Shown here: piece after piece, positions 1-8,686 of the stretch | How positions within the stretch are numbered: the stretch's first letter is position 1 | Layout: each line of letters starts with the position of its first letter | Origin: JAWXCE01 sp033764775 | GTDB taxonomy: Bacteria; Pseudomonadota; Alphaproteobacteria; Rhizobiales; Rhodomicrobiaceae | Reading direction: 5' to 3' | DNA: 64,000 nt | Assembly: GCA_033764775.1 (NCBI GenBank) | Contig: JANRIQ010000018.1 | Coordinates: forward strand, 62,001-126,000 | Program-made: the position numbers and the translations under genes | Notes under the pieces: generated by a model | Databases searched by the model: none | Told to the model about the DNA's origin: nothing | The model's input: the letters and a program-made list of their open reading frames with translations, nothing else

Positions 1-1
1 C

Positions 2-3000
2 GCCAGCGCGGGGAAATCTTACTGCTACTACGCCAATTTCGCGGTGGCGCTGTGCGAAGGGCCGATCACGCGGGTCGGCCGCTGCTGGGCGGACGGGGAG
101 GAGCTTGACCTCTCGCAGTTCACCTATCGCGTGCACAAGGGCGACGAGGCGCAGGCGCCGGACAGCCTGATCGAGGCGAAGCAGGGCGCTGGGCTGGCGC
201 CAGCCTATCGCGGCCTGGCCTATGTGGTGTTCGAGCGGATGCCGCTGCGCCAGTTCGGCAACCGCATTCCGCAACTCAATTTCGAGGTGTTCCGCGCCGT
301 CGACGACTTCGAGGCCGCCTTGCGCGCCGTCACGCTCATCCCGGCGGCGGGCGAATTCGCCTACGAGCCGACGGAAATCCGCCGCGACGCGGGCGACGGC
401 GTGACGCTGACCGAGAACCGGCGCTCGCGGCTCGGCGGCTCGGACTTCTCCGTCGCGCTCGACCAGTTGCAGGACACCCTGCCGAACGCCGCCGCCGTGT
501 CGCTGTTCGTGGCCTGGTTCGGCGACGACCTGCGCTGCGGCGACTGCACGATCCGGCCGAAAGTCGAGATCGCGGACAAAAAGACCGCGCCGTTGTCGTG
601 GAGCGCCGCCGGTTTGACGCGGGCGACCGCGCAGGTTGTGAGCCAGGTGGACGGCCGCCCGGCCTTCGGCGGCACGCCGTCGGATGCGAGCGTCATCGCC
701 GCGATCAAGGATTTGCGCGAGCGCGGCCTGTCGCCCGTGCTGACGCCGTTCATCCTGTTGGACGTGGCGGCGGGCAACACGCTGCCCGACCCTTACCGGG
801 CGGGCACGCCAGCAGGTCAAGCCGTATACCCGTGGCGGGGTCGCATCACCTGCTCGCCTGCGCCGGGAGTTGCCGGATCGCCGGATAAAACCGCGACCGC
901 CGAGACCCAGGTCGCCGCCTTTGTCGGGACCGCCGCCGTCTCCGATTTTGCGATGAACGGCGAGATGGTCACTTACACCGGCCCGAACGAGTGGAGTTAT
1001 CGCCGTTTCATCCTGCACCTGGCGCATTTGTGCGCGGCCGCTGGCGGTGTGGACGCTTTCGTGATCGGCTCGGAGATGCGAGGGCTGACCTGGGTGCGCG
1101 AAAGCGCGTCCTCCTATCCGTTCGTCACCGCGCTGAAAGTGCTCGCGGCTGACGTGTCCACGGTGTTGCCGACCGCAAAAGTCACCTACGCCGCCGACTG
1201 GTCGGAATGGTTCGGCCACCAGCCGGGCGACGGCTCGGGCGACGTGTATTTCCATCTCGACCCCTTGTGGTCGGACGCTAATATCGACGCCATCGGCATC
1301 GACAATTACTGGCCGCTGTCCGACTGGCGCGACAGCTTCGCGCATGCGGACTATCAGGCTGGTTGGCGCTCGCCCCAGGACGTCGCTTACCTCAAAACGA
1401 ACCTGACGGGCGGCGAGGGCTACGACTGGTTCTATGCGTCCCCGGCGAACCGCGATGCGCAGGTGAGAACTCCCATTACGGACGGGGCGTACTCCAAGCC
1501 ATGGGTGTTCCGCTTCAAGGACATCAAGAACTGGTGGCTCAACCAGCACTACAACCGGCCGCTGGGAGTGGAGTCGGGGACGCCGACCGCCTGGACGCCG
1601 CAATCGAAGCCCTTCTGGTTCATGGAAATGGGATGTCCGGCGGTCGATCGCGGCTCAAATCAGCCGAACGTGTTCTACGACCCCAAGTCTAGCGAGAGCG
1701 CGCTGCCCTACTATTCGCGCGGGGCGCGCGACGATCTCATCCAGCGCCGCTATCTGCAGGCGTTTATCGACGCCTTCGACCCGTCGCGCCCCGGCTTCGA
1801 CGCCGCGCAAAACCCGGTCAGCGCGGTTTACGGCGCGCGGATGGTCGAGCCGTCGCGCATGTTCGCCTACACCTGGGACGCCCGTCCTTACCCCGCGTTT
1901 CCGAACAACGTCAGCGCCTGGGCGGACGGGCCGAACTGGGCGTTCGGGCATTGGCTGAACGGGCGGCTGGCGGGAGCGCCGCTCGGCGAAACGGTCGCGG
2001 CGATTTGCGCGGACAGCGGCTTTGACGCCCATGACGCCGCCGCGCTCACCGGCCAAATGCAAGGCTACCTCATCGACCGGGTGATGAGCGCGCGCGACGC
2101 CATCCAGCCGCTCGAACTCGCGTTCTTTTTCGACAGCGTCGAGAGCGGCGGGCGCATCCGCTTTAAGCATCGCGGGCAGGCGGGCGCGGCGGCGGCGCTT
2201 AACGCCGACGATTTGGTGGAAACGAGCGCTGAGGCGCCGCTTATCGCCCTCACACGCGGGCAGGAGACCGAGCTGCCGCAAGCGGTGAAGCTCGCCTACG
2301 CCGACGCGGCCAAGGACTACGAGCAGGGCGCGGCGGAGGCCCGGCGGCAATCGACCCGCTCGGGCCGCGTCGCCCAAGCCGCTGTCGCCGCCGTCATGGA
2401 CTACGAACAGGCGCAAGGCGCGGCCGAGACCTGGCTGCACGAGGCGTGGAGCACGCGGGAGAGCGCCGCGTTCGCGCTTCCGCCGTCGCGCCTCGCGTTG
2501 GAGGCGTCGGACGTGGTGACGGTGTCGGCGGGCGGGCGTTCGCACGATCTGCGCATCACGGAGACGAGTGTCGGCGAGGCCATCGCGGTCGAGGCGCGCT
2601 CCATCGCGGCGCAAGTGTATGAGCGCGGTCGCGCGGCGGCCCGTCCGGCGCTTGCGAGCGAGCCGCTGATCTTCGGCCCCGTCGCCGCCGCGTTCATGGA
2701 TTTGCCGCTCATCACCGGCGCGGAGACGCCGCACGCGGCTCGCCTCGCCACGTTCGCCTCGCCGTGGGCTGGAGCCGCGTTCTACCGCTCGGCGTCCGGT
2801 TCCGGCTTCGCGCTGGATGCGCTTCTTGAGGCGCCCGCCACGATGGGCGAGACGACGACCGCGCTCGGGATCGGCCCGACCGCACGGTGGGATCGCGGCG
2901 CCCGGCTTGGCGTGCGGCTCTATGGCGGCGGGCTGCAGTCTGTCGCCGAACTCGATCTCCTTGGCGGCGCCAACCTCGCGGCCATAGAGAACGCCGATGG

Positions 3001-3601
3001 TGAGTGGGAGGTGATCCAGTTTGCGAGCGCCGCGCTCACCGCGCCGCGCACGTATGAGTTGAGCGGGCTGCTGCGCGGGCAGTTCGGCACCGAGGGCGCG
3101 ATGCGGGCGTCAGTGGCTGCGGGCGCACGGTTCGTGCTGCTTGACGCCGCGGTGATTGAGACGGGCCTCGCGCTCGGCGATATCCGCCGCGACTTCGTGT
3201 GGACATACGGCCCGGCGAACCGCGCGCCCGGCGATCCGTCGTATGCGACCGTGACCCGCGCCGTGGCTGGCCTCGGGTTGCGGCCGCTGTCGCCCGTCCA
3301 TGTGCGCGGCGCCCGCGCCTCCGGCGACCTCGCCATTACCTGGGTGCGGCGCACGCGCCTCGGCGGCGACGGCTGGGAGGCGCCCGACGCGCCGTTGGCC
3401 GAGGAGCGCGAGGCTTACGAGGTGGACATTTTGAGCGGGGCGACGGTAAAGCGCACGCTTGCCGTCTCCGCGCCGCTCGCCGTCTACACCGCCGCGCAGC
3501 AAACCGCGGATTTCGGCGCGCCGCAGGCCGCCGTCGCCGTGCGCGTGCATCAGATGAGCGCGGTTTATGGGCGCGGCGCCGCCCGCCAAGCCACCGTTTA
3601 A
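2..3601 (+). CDS. GTA/phage host-specificity tail megaprotein (5' partial)
   Basis: This is a baseplate/tail-fibre hub protein of the gene transfer agent g15 type, expected to sit at the particle tip and contact the host surface. The reading frame is open from the window edge, with codons before the first Met reading ...YYANFAVALCEGPI, so the true N-terminus lies upstream. About 1,199 codons are visible. The early part matches the phage-tail domain found in these proteins. A GTA TIM-barrel-like domain follows at roughly residues 230-620 of the visible part (for example FVIGSEMRGLTW and DNYWPLSDW), and a long beta-rich C-terminal tail region comes after it. It is followed at 18 nt by lysis-type genes on the same strand. 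It could belong to a true GTA or to a prophage; the window does not include the capsid genes needed to decide. Confidence 0.85.
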   Translation, partial: ASAGKSYCYYANFAVALCEGPITRVGRCWADGEELDLSQFTYRVHKGDEAQAPDSLIEAKQGAGLAPAYRGLAYVVFERMPLRQFGNRIPQLNFEVFRAVDDFEAALRAVTLIPAAGEFAYEPTEIRRDAGDGVTLTENRRSRLGGSDFSVALDQLQDTLPNAAAVSLFVAWFGDDLRCGDCTIRPKVEIADKKTAPLSWSAAGLTRATAQVVSQVDGRPAFGGTPSDASVIAAIKDLRERGLSPVLTPFILLDVAAGNTLPDPYRAGTPAGQAVYPWRGRITCSPAPGVAGSPDKTATAETQVAAFVGTAAVSDFAMNGEMVTYTGPNEWSYRRFILHLAHLCAAAGGVDAFVIGSEMRGLTWVRESASSYPFVTALKVLAADVSTVLPTAKVTYAADWSEWFGHQPGDGSGDVYFHLDPLWSDANIDAIGIDNYWPLSDWRDSFAHADYQAGWRSPQDVAYLKTNLTGGEGYDWFYASPANRDAQVRTPITDGAYSKPWVFRFKDIKNWWLNQHYNRPLGVESGTPTAWTPQSKPFWFMEMGCPAVDRGSNQPNVFYDPKSSESALPYYSRGARDDLIQRRYLQAFIDAFDPSRPGFDAAQNPVSAVYGARMVEPSRMFAYTWDARPYPAFPNNVSAWADGPNWAFGHWLNGRLAGAPLGETVAAICADSGFDAHDAAALTGQMQGYLIDRVMSARDAIQPLELAFFFDSVESGGRIRFKHRGQAGAAAALNADDLVETSAEAPLIALTRGQETELPQAVKLAYADAAKDYEQGAAEARRQSTRSGRVAQAAVAAVMDYEQAQGAAETWLHEAWSTRESAAFALPPSRLALEASDVVTVSAGGRSHDLRITETSVGEAIAVEARSIAAQVYERGRAAARPALASEPLIFGPVAAAFMDLPLITGAETPHAARLATFASPWAGAAFYRSASGSGFALDALLEAPATMGETTTALGIGPTARWDRGARLGVRLYGGGLQSVAELDLLGGANLAAIENADGEWEVIQFASAALTAPRTYELSGLLRGQFGTEGAMRASVAAGARFVLLDAAVIETGLALGDIRRDFVWTYGPANRAPGDPSYATVTRAVAGLGLRPLSPVHVRGARASGDLAITWVRRTRLGGDGWEAPDAPLAEEREAYEVDILSGATVKRTLAVSAPLAVYTAAQQTADFGAPQAAVAVRVHQMSAVYGRGAARQATV

Positions 3602-3618
3602 CCACAGCAAGGACATGC

Positions 3619-3801
3619 ATGACACACAACTCCGCGCCCGCGCATGACGGCGCGCTCGCCGCCGCGCTCGTCTCCGCGCCCGCCTGGGCGCCGTGGCTCA
3701 ACGATCTCAACCAGTTGCTCACCACAGCTTCGCTCGGCGTCGGTCTTGCGCTCGGCGCAGGGCGTCTCTGGCTGTTCCTGCGCGACCGCCGCAAATCTTA
3801 A
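3619..3801 (+). CDS. Small one-TM protein, possible holin
   Basis: A 60-residue protein starting at ATG 3619. It has a polar N-terminus, one hydrophobic segment around residues 35-53 (LGVGLALGAGRLWLFL) and a basic tail (RDRRKS). Size, single membrane span, basic C-terminus and position immediately before a muramidase gene are typical of phage holin-like proteins, which release the endolysin. No family-specific motif is visible, so the holin role rests on context. Its stop codon lies 9 nt before the endolysin ATG and its last codons contain that gene's Shine-Dalgarno, so the two are probably translated as a unit. Confidence 0.6.
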   Translation: MTHNSAPAHDGALAAALVSAPAWAPWLNDLNQLLTTASLGVGLALGAGRLWLFLRDRRKS

Positions 3802-3810
3802 GGAGGCTTG

Positions 3811-4374
3811 ATGAAAGACACGTTTCCCGCCGCGCTGAAGCACGTGCTGAAGTTCGAGGGCGGTTACAGCGATCACCCGCTCGACCCGGGCGGCGCCACC
3901 AATCTCGGCGTGACGAAAGCCACGCTTGAGCGCTTTCGCGGCCGGCGCGTCACCAAAGCGGAGGTGCGCGCGCTCAAGCACGCCGAGGCGGCCGCTATCT
4001 ACCGCAAATTCTATTGGGATCAGGTTCAGGGCGACGCGCTTCCCCCCGGCCTCGACCTCGCCGTGTTCGACTGCGCGGTGAACCAGGGCCCGGCGCGCGC
4101 GCGCAAATGGCTGCAGCAGGCGGCGAAGGCGCGGGCCGACGGCGTCATCGGGCCGCGCACGCTCGCCGCCGTCAAGGCCGCCGACGCCCGCGCGCTGCTG
4201 CTCGAATTCATGGCGCTGCGGATGCGGCACTACGGAAGCCTCGCCCGGCTGTTCACCGCATTCGGCCTCGGCTGGTCGCGGCGGCTGATGGCGACGCTCG
4301 CGGAGGCGCTCGCCGCGCAACGGCCGAAACATTCAACCCCCAAACCCCCAATCGGAAAAACAGGAGCACACTGA
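3811..4374 (+). CDS. GH108 endolysin / N-acetylmuramidase
   Basis: A 187-residue peptidoglycan hydrolase of the glycoside hydrolase 108 family, predicted to cut the MurNAc-GlcNAc backbone and release particles. The signature EGGYSDHPLDPGGATNLGVT is at residues 16-35, with the expected catalytic Glu16. The C-terminal half (KFYWDQVQG, then a helix pair with DGVIGPRTL) corresponds to the associated peptidoglycan-binding domain. ATG 3811 is chosen over TTG 3808 because AAGGAGG ends only a base or two before the TTG but is well spaced from the ATG. There is no signal peptide, so release depends on a holin. The stop codon overlaps the next start (ATGA). Confidence 0.88.
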   Translation: MKDTFPAALKHVLKFEGGYSDHPLDPGGATNLGVTKATLERFRGRRVTKAEVRALKHAEAAAIYRKFYWDQVQGDALPPGLDLAVFDCAVNQGPARARKWLQQAAKARADGVIGPRTLAAVKAADARALLLEFMALRMRHYGSLARLFTAFGLGWSRRLMATLAEALAAQRPKHSTPKPPIGKTGAH

Positions 4375-4568
4375 TGCGCTTTATTCTTGAACGCCTGCGC
4401 GAACCCTCCACCTATGCGGGCGTCGCCGCGTTGTTCGCGGGCCTCGGCATTTTCGGCATGAGCGAGGATGATTGGAACCAGGTTTTCGGCGCGTTGGCGT
4501 CGCTTGCAGGCGTCGCGGCGATCTTTCTCGGCGAAGGCGATAGCTACGACTACGCCGGCGAGGAGTGA
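4374..4568 (+). CDS. Small phage-associated membrane protein
   Basis: A 64-residue protein whose ATG overlaps the stop of the endolysin gene. It begins with an amphipathic basic stretch (MRFILERLREPSTYAG), then has two short hydrophobic segments (about residues 16-28 and 39-53) and an acidic tail (GEGDSYDYAGEE). Proteins of this pattern (LREPSTYAGVAAL, then DWNQVF) recur beside endolysins in alphaproteobacterial prophages and GTAs. A second holin or spanin-like lysis accessory is possible, but no function is demonstrated. Confidence 0.6.
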   Translation: MRFILERLREPSTYAGVAALFAGLGIFGMSEDDWNQVFGALASLAGVAAIFLGEGDSYDYAGEE

Positions 4569-4588
4569 GGGCGCCGCGTCGCCCATTC

Positions 4589-4611
4589 AGGCCGCGTTCA
4601 CTGCGCGGCCT
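4589..4611 (+). terminator. Hairpin after the phage/lysis module
   Basis: An 8-bp perfect stem (AGGCCGCG / CGCGGCCT) with a 7-nt loop begins about 20 nt after the last lysis-module stop codon and before feuN. It is placed as a terminator or mRNA 3' end would be, but no clear T-run follows, so Rho-independent function is doubtful. Confidence 0.4.
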
Positions 4612-4645
4612 CTATACGCTTCGAAATAAGGAACATGATCGTCCC

Positions 4646-4897
4646 ATGCGCGCCTCCATCGCCCTGCTGACCGCTCTGCTCGCTGCGCCCGCCCCGGCGC
4701 TGGCCGGTTGCGTCAGCGCCTGGTCCTCCAAGGAGTATAAATCCATCGGAGAGGTACAGGGGGAGGTGAGAGCGCGTCATGGCGGCGCGCGCATCATTCA
4801 CGTGAAGTTGTGCGGAAGCGGAGCCGACGCTATCATCCGCGTCGTGATCGACACTGGCCGCGACATCAAGACCATCAGTCTGCCGGCCAAGCGATAA
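4646..4897 (+). CDS. feuN: FeuN-like small periplasmic PepSY-type regulator
   Basis: An 83-residue exported protein directly upstream of an OmpR-type regulator and its kinase. In Sinorhizobium, the equivalent small periplasmic protein FeuN restrains the FeuQ kinase. The start at ATG 4646 is chosen because it begins a clean signal peptide (residues 1-21, MRASIALLTALLAAPAPALA). The mature part has a short PepSY-like beta hairpin (GARIIHVKLCGSG, then IRVVIDTG). The cleavage region reads LAGC, so Cys22 could be lipidated; a second Cys at residue 56 might instead form a disulfide with it. The feuN name rests on synteny and architecture. Confidence 0.68.
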   Translation: MRASIALLTALLAAPAPALAGCVSAWSSKEYKSIGEVQGEVRARHGGARIIHVKLCGSGADAIIRVVIDTGRDIKTISLPAKR

Positions 4898-4912
4898 GCA
4901 AGGGAGAGCTGG

Positions 4913-5584
4913 GTGCGGATTCTGGTCGTGGAGGATGACAAGGATCTCAACCGACAGCTCGTGTCGGCGCTCAGTTACGCCGGTTACGCCGTAGACACCG
5001 CCTATGACGGCGAAGAGGGGCACTTCCTGGGCGACACCGAGCCCTACGACGCTGTGATCCTCGACCTCGGCCTTCCCAAACGCGACGGCGTCAGCGTGCT
5101 CGAACACTGGCGGCGCGACAACCGCAAGATGCCGGTCCTCGTCCTCACCGCCCGTGACCGTTGGAGCGACAAGGTCGCCGGCATGGACGCGGGCGCGGAC
5201 GATTATGTGTCCAAGCCTTTCCACATGGAGGAGCTTCTCGCACGGGTGCGGGCGCTGCTCAGGCGGTCGGCCGGCCTCGCCAAATCCGAGATCGAGTGCG
5301 GGGATTTGCGCCTCGACACCAAAAACGGGCGCGTGACCGTGGCCGGGCAACCGGTGAAGCTGACCTCGCTCGAGTACCGGCTGCTGTCCTACCTCATGCA
5401 TCATCAGGGGCGCATCGTGTCGCGCGGCGAGTTGGTCGAGCATCTCTATGAGCAGGATTTCGACCGCGACTCCAACACCATCGAGGTGTTTGTCGGGAGG
5501 CTTCGGCGGAAAATTCCGCCCAATCTCATCATCACCATGCGCGGCCTCGGCTACTGCCTGACGCCCAACGCCGACAATGGCTAG
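4913..5584 (+). CDS. feuP: OmpR/PhoP-family response regulator (FeuP-like)
   Basis: A 223-residue response regulator. The receiver domain covers residues 1-115, with acidic pocket E7-D8-D9, phospho-acceptor Asp51 and Lys101. A winged-helix DNA-binding domain covers about residues 128-218, ending in MRGLGYCL. The start is GTG 4913. It lies 15 nt after feuN and overlaps the kinase by 8 nt, so the three genes form one operon. In rhizobia FeuP is the DNA-binding partner of FeuQ and activates cyclic-glucan export. That target is inferred here; the export gene is not in the window. Confidence 0.9.
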   Translation: MRILVVEDDKDLNRQLVSALSYAGYAVDTAYDGEEGHFLGDTEPYDAVILDLGLPKRDGVSVLEHWRRDNRKMPVLVLTARDRWSDKVAGMDAGADDYVSKPFHMEELLARVRALLRRSAGLAKSEIECGDLRLDTKNGRVTVAGQPVKLTSLEYRLLSYLMHHQGRIVSRGELVEHLYEQDFDRDSNTIEVFVGRLRRKIPPNLIITMRGLGYCLTPNADNG

Positions 5585-6947
5585 CTCGCTCGGCTTCCGT
5601 CTCTTCGTCGCGTTCGCGGTCTGGTCGCTGATCGTGCTCCCGGCGACCGCGCTCGTGCTCATCTCCAACTATCGCGGGCAGATCGAGGACGCCTTTAACG
5701 AAGACCTGAACGTTTATCTCACCTACCTCATCGGCAGCACCTATCCGGATAAGGGCGTTGAGCTGCGCGCGCCCAACCTGGGCGAGGCCCGCTTTCTGCT
5801 GCCGCTCTCCGGCTATTACTGGCAAATCCGCGCCATTGGCTCCAACCCGCCCCAAATCATCCAATCCGAATCTCTCGTCTCGGAAACGCTTCGGCTGCCG
5901 AGCGAACTGGGCGTCAGCCCCGACGCTCAGCTCGTGCGGCTGGCGGAGACGGCCGGTCCTGACGGACAGCAACTCCGCGTGATGGAGCGTGAGGTCGCCT
6001 ACAACGACGGCGGGCGCCAGCAGGCCTACTCTTACGCCGTCGCCCTCAACAAGAGCGGCGCCGAAGAAGCGATCTATGATTTCTCCGTCACGCTGGCCTT
6101 CAACCTTATGGTGCTCGCTGGGGGGCTGATGCTCGCCGCGTTTTTTCAGGTGCGATACGGTTTGTGGCCGTTGCGCGACATCTCAAAACGGCTCGCCGCC
6201 ATCCGCTCGGGCGAGGCCGAACGGCTGGAAGGGGCGCTGCCAAAGGAAATTCAGCCGTTGCAGGAGGAGTTGAACGCGCTCATTCAGTCCAACGCCCACA
6301 TCATCGAGCGCGCGCGCACCCATGTGGGCAATCTGGCTCACGCGCTGAAAACGCCCCTCAGCGTCATCATCAACGAGGCGCAATCCTCCGACGCGCCCGA
6401 CGCGGCGAAGATTGCGGAACAGGCCGCGCTCATGCGCCTGCAGATCGACCATCACCTCAACCGCGCCCGCATCGCCGCCCATTCGGGCGTGATCCGCGCC
6501 TCCACGCCGGTGGAGCCCGTGCTGGCCACGCTCGCCTCCACGCTTTTGCGCATCTATCGCAATCGCGGTCTTTCCATCCGGGTCGACTGCCCGGCGGACC
6601 TGAAATTCTATGGTGAGAAGCAGGATCTGGAGGAGATGGTCGGGAATCTGCTCGACAACGCCTGCAAATGGGCCAACGCGCAGGTGGTGGCCGCCGCCGC
6701 TCCCCTTGGCGCGACGTCGGGGCGGGGAATGTTCGTGCTGTCCGTGTCCGACGACGGCCCGGGTCTCACGGCGGAGCAGCGCGCCAGCGTCATCACCCGC
6801 GGCCGGCGCTTCGACGAAACGCGCCCCGGCTCCGGTCTCGGCCTGTCCATCGTCGCCGATCTGGCGCATCTCTATCAGGGCGAGTTCACGCTAGAGGAAG
6901 CGGCCGAGGGTGGGCTTAAGGCCACGTTGAGGCTGCCTGCGTTCTGA
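5577..6947 (+). CDS. feuQ: Sensor histidine kinase (FeuQ-like)
   Basis: A 456-residue inner-membrane kinase. TM1 is at about residues 8-30, a periplasmic sensor domain of about 140 residues follows, and TM2 is at about 171-190. The dimerisation domain carries phospho-accepting His255 (NLAHALKTPL). The ATPase domain has the N box (NLLDNACKW), G1 (DDGPGL) and G2 (GSGLGLSIV). The ATG overlaps the last codons of the regulator gene. The architecture is PhoQ-like. The FeuN-like protein encoded upstream is the likely periplasmic input that inhibits it. Confidence 0.9.
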   Translation: MASSLGFRLFVAFAVWSLIVLPATALVLISNYRGQIEDAFNEDLNVYLTYLIGSTYPDKGVELRAPNLGEARFLLPLSGYYWQIRAIGSNPPQIIQSESLVSETLRLPSELGVSPDAQLVRLAETAGPDGQQLRVMEREVAYNDGGRQQAYSYAVALNKSGAEEAIYDFSVTLAFNLMVLAGGLMLAAFFQVRYGLWPLRDISKRLAAIRSGEAERLEGALPKEIQPLQEELNALIQSNAHIIERARTHVGNLAHALKTPLSVIINEAQSSDAPDAAKIAEQAALMRLQIDHHLNRARIAAHSGVIRASTPVEPVLATLASTLLRIYRNRGLSIRVDCPADLKFYGEKQDLEEMVGNLLDNACKWANAQVVAAAAPLGATSGRGMFVLSVSDDGPGLTAEQRASVITRGRRFDETRPGSGLGLSIVADLAHLYQGEFTLEEAAEGGLKATLRLPAF

Positions 6948-7040
6948 GGCCGGGCCGCAAAAATGCCGAATTATGAGCCTTAATCAATCGTGCGTAGGTT
7001 CCGCGTCCACAGCTTCACGCGAATCGAATAGGCTTTAGCC

Positions 7041-7505
7041 ATGAAAATCCTCACCCTAGTCGCTCTTTCCGCTCTCATCGCGTTCTTGCCCGCCTGCGGA
7101 CCGGGCGTGACCAACCAGGATCGCGGCACCGTCATCGGCGCTGTCGGCGGCGGCCTCATCGGCAATCAGTTCGGCAAGGGCGGCGGTCGCGTCGCGGCGA
7201 CGGGGGCGGGCGTCATTATCGGCGGCATCATCGGCAATCAGATTGGACGCGACCTCGACGAGGAGGAGCGCCGCCGCGCCATGGATGCGGAATATCACGC
7301 GCTCGAATACGGCCGGGACTACGAGCCTCGCCGCTGGAACAGCTCCCGCGCCGGACGGTACGGCGTGATCAAGCCCGGTCGGCGCTACAGCTATGAAAGC
7401 ATGACGTGCCGCGAGTTCGAGCACGAGGTCTATATCGACGGCGAGCCTGAGGTTATGCGCGGTCGGGCCTGCCGCCAGCGCGACGGAACGTGGAAGCAAA
7501 TCTGA
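7041..7505 (+). CDS. Glycine-zipper outer-membrane lipoprotein, 17 kDa antigen type
   Basis: A 154-residue protein related to the rickettsial 17 kDa surface antigen family. The signal sequence ends FLPAC, a slightly atypical lipobox giving a lipidated Cys19. Two glycine-zipper helices follow (GTVIGAVGGGLIGNQFG, and GVIIGGIIGNQIG), a pattern that packs in membranes. After a basic/acidic linker comes the RT0821/Lpp0805-type C-terminal domain (SMTCREFEHEV...GRACRQRDGTWKQI), with two Cys that may pair. It lies between feuQ and ccmI with its own leader, so it is probably an independent envelope gene. Confidence 0.8.
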   Translation: MKILTLVALSALIAFLPACGPGVTNQDRGTVIGAVGGGLIGNQFGKGGGRVAATGAGVIIGGIIGNQIGRDLDEEERRRAMDAEYHALEYGRDYEPRRWNSSRAGRYGVIKPGRRYSYESMTCREFEHEVYIDGEPEVMRGRACRQRDGTWKQI

Positions 7506-7530
7506 CGCGCTCCCCGCCGCCGGCAAATCG

Positions 7531-7559
7531 TTGACCGGCGCACCCGCCGCGCTTACATA
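7531..7559 (+). promoter_or_regulatory. Candidate housekeeping promoter of the ccm operon
   Basis: TTGACC at 7531-7536 and TACATA at 7554-7559 are separated by 17 bp and sit 28 nt before the ccmI ATG. The -35 box is near consensus; the -10 box is only partial. Confidence 0.4.
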
Positions 7560-7587
7560 ACAGGTCGGCGTTCGGGAGCTTTTCTCC

Positions 7588-8640
7588 ATGGTTTTATGGC
7601 TGGTGCTGGCCGCTTTAACGGCGGCGGTCGTCGTCGCTGTCGCGGCTCCCGCCCTCGCGAGCGGTAAAACGCGGCGGTCGGTTTCGTCGGTCGATTTCTA
7701 TAAATCGCAGCTCAAGGCGCTTGACGCCGACGTGGCGCGGGGCGTGGTTAGCGCGGCCGACGCCGACGCGCTGCGCGCCGAGATGTCGCGCCGCCTGCTC
7801 GCCGCCGCTGACAGCGAACCGTCGGCTCCGAACGCGCGGGGCGCATCGCCGTCGGTCGCGGCCGTCGTCGCGGCGGCGATAACGACGGTCAGCCTCGGCT
7901 TTTATCTGTATGGCGGTTCGCCAGGCGCGCCGGGCATGCCGCTCGCCGCCCGCCTTGAGGATCCCGCACAATCCGCAACCCTTGAGGGCATGGTCGCCAA
8001 GGTGGAGGCGCGTCTGCGCACCCATCCGGGCGACGCCATGGGGTGGTCCGTGATTGCGCCCGTCTATCTGCGACAACAGCGCTTCGCCGACGCGGCGGAG
8101 GCTTTCCGCCGGGCGATGGTTCTCAGCGGCGAAACGCCGGAGCGGCTGGCGGGGTTCGGCGAGGCCGCGATGATGGCCGCCGACGGGGTCGCGAGTTCTG
8201 CGGCCTATGACGCTCTCTCGCGTGCGGTGAAGGCGCGCCCCGACCTCCTGCGCGCGCGGTTTTTCCTTGCGCTTGCCGATGAAGCGAGGGGCGACAAGGG
8301 CGCCGCCCGCGCCAACTATGAAGCCGTTCTGAAGGCCTCCGACGATCCGCAGTGGCGCAAGGCCATCGAGGACAAGCTCGTCGCCCTCGACGCCCCGCAA
8401 GCCGCGCCCGACGAGCGCCAGCGCATGATCGAGGGCATGGTGTCCGGTTTGGCCGAACGGCTCGACAAGTCTGGCGGCGAGGTGGCCGAATGGCTGCAGC
8501 TGGCGCGCGCCTATTCCGTTCTCGGTCAGCGCGACGCGGCCGCAGCGGCGGTGGCGAAAGCGCGCTCGCAGTTCGCGGGCAATCTGGACGCGCTGCGTCA
8601 GATCGACGAATTCGCCCGGGCGCTCGGTCTCAGCTCGTAG
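7588..8640 (+). CDS. ccmI: Cytochrome c maturation protein CcmI
   Basis: A 350-residue inner-membrane protein that holds apocytochrome c for heme ligation by CcmF/CcmH. There is an N-terminal TM (about 1-22) and a second (about 90-106, IPF-type VSLGFYLYGG), separated by a cytoplasmic loop of CcmI type (VDFYKSQLKALDADV). The periplasmic part carries TPR-like helices from about residue 125 onward, the apocytochrome-binding module. It is the first gene of ccmI-ccmE-ccmF-ccmH, the same order as rhizobial cycHJKL. ccmABCD and ccmG are not in the window. Confidence 0.9.
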   Translation: MVLWLVLAALTAAVVVAVAAPALASGKTRRSVSSVDFYKSQLKALDADVARGVVSAADADALRAEMSRRLLAAADSEPSAPNARGASPSVAAVVAAAITTVSLGFYLYGGSPGAPGMPLAARLEDPAQSATLEGMVAKVEARLRTHPGDAMGWSVIAPVYLRQQRFADAAEAFRRAMVLSGETPERLAGFGEAAMMAADGVASSAAYDALSRAVKARPDLLRARFFLALADEARGDKGAARANYEAVLKASDDPQWRKAIEDKLVALDAPQAAPDERQRMIEGMVSGLAERLDKSGGEVAEWLQLARAYSVLGQRDAAAAAVAKARSQFAGNLDALRQIDEFARALGLSS

Positions 8641-8686
8641 GCGGCGGAATGGTCATCGGATAAAAGCGCAAACCCGTAACCGGTTC

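Noticed and set aside
1655..2734. Reverse-strand open frame opposite the tail megaprotein
   Set aside because: Arg/Ala/Gly-rich shadow; the tail protein frame is continuous and family-typical.
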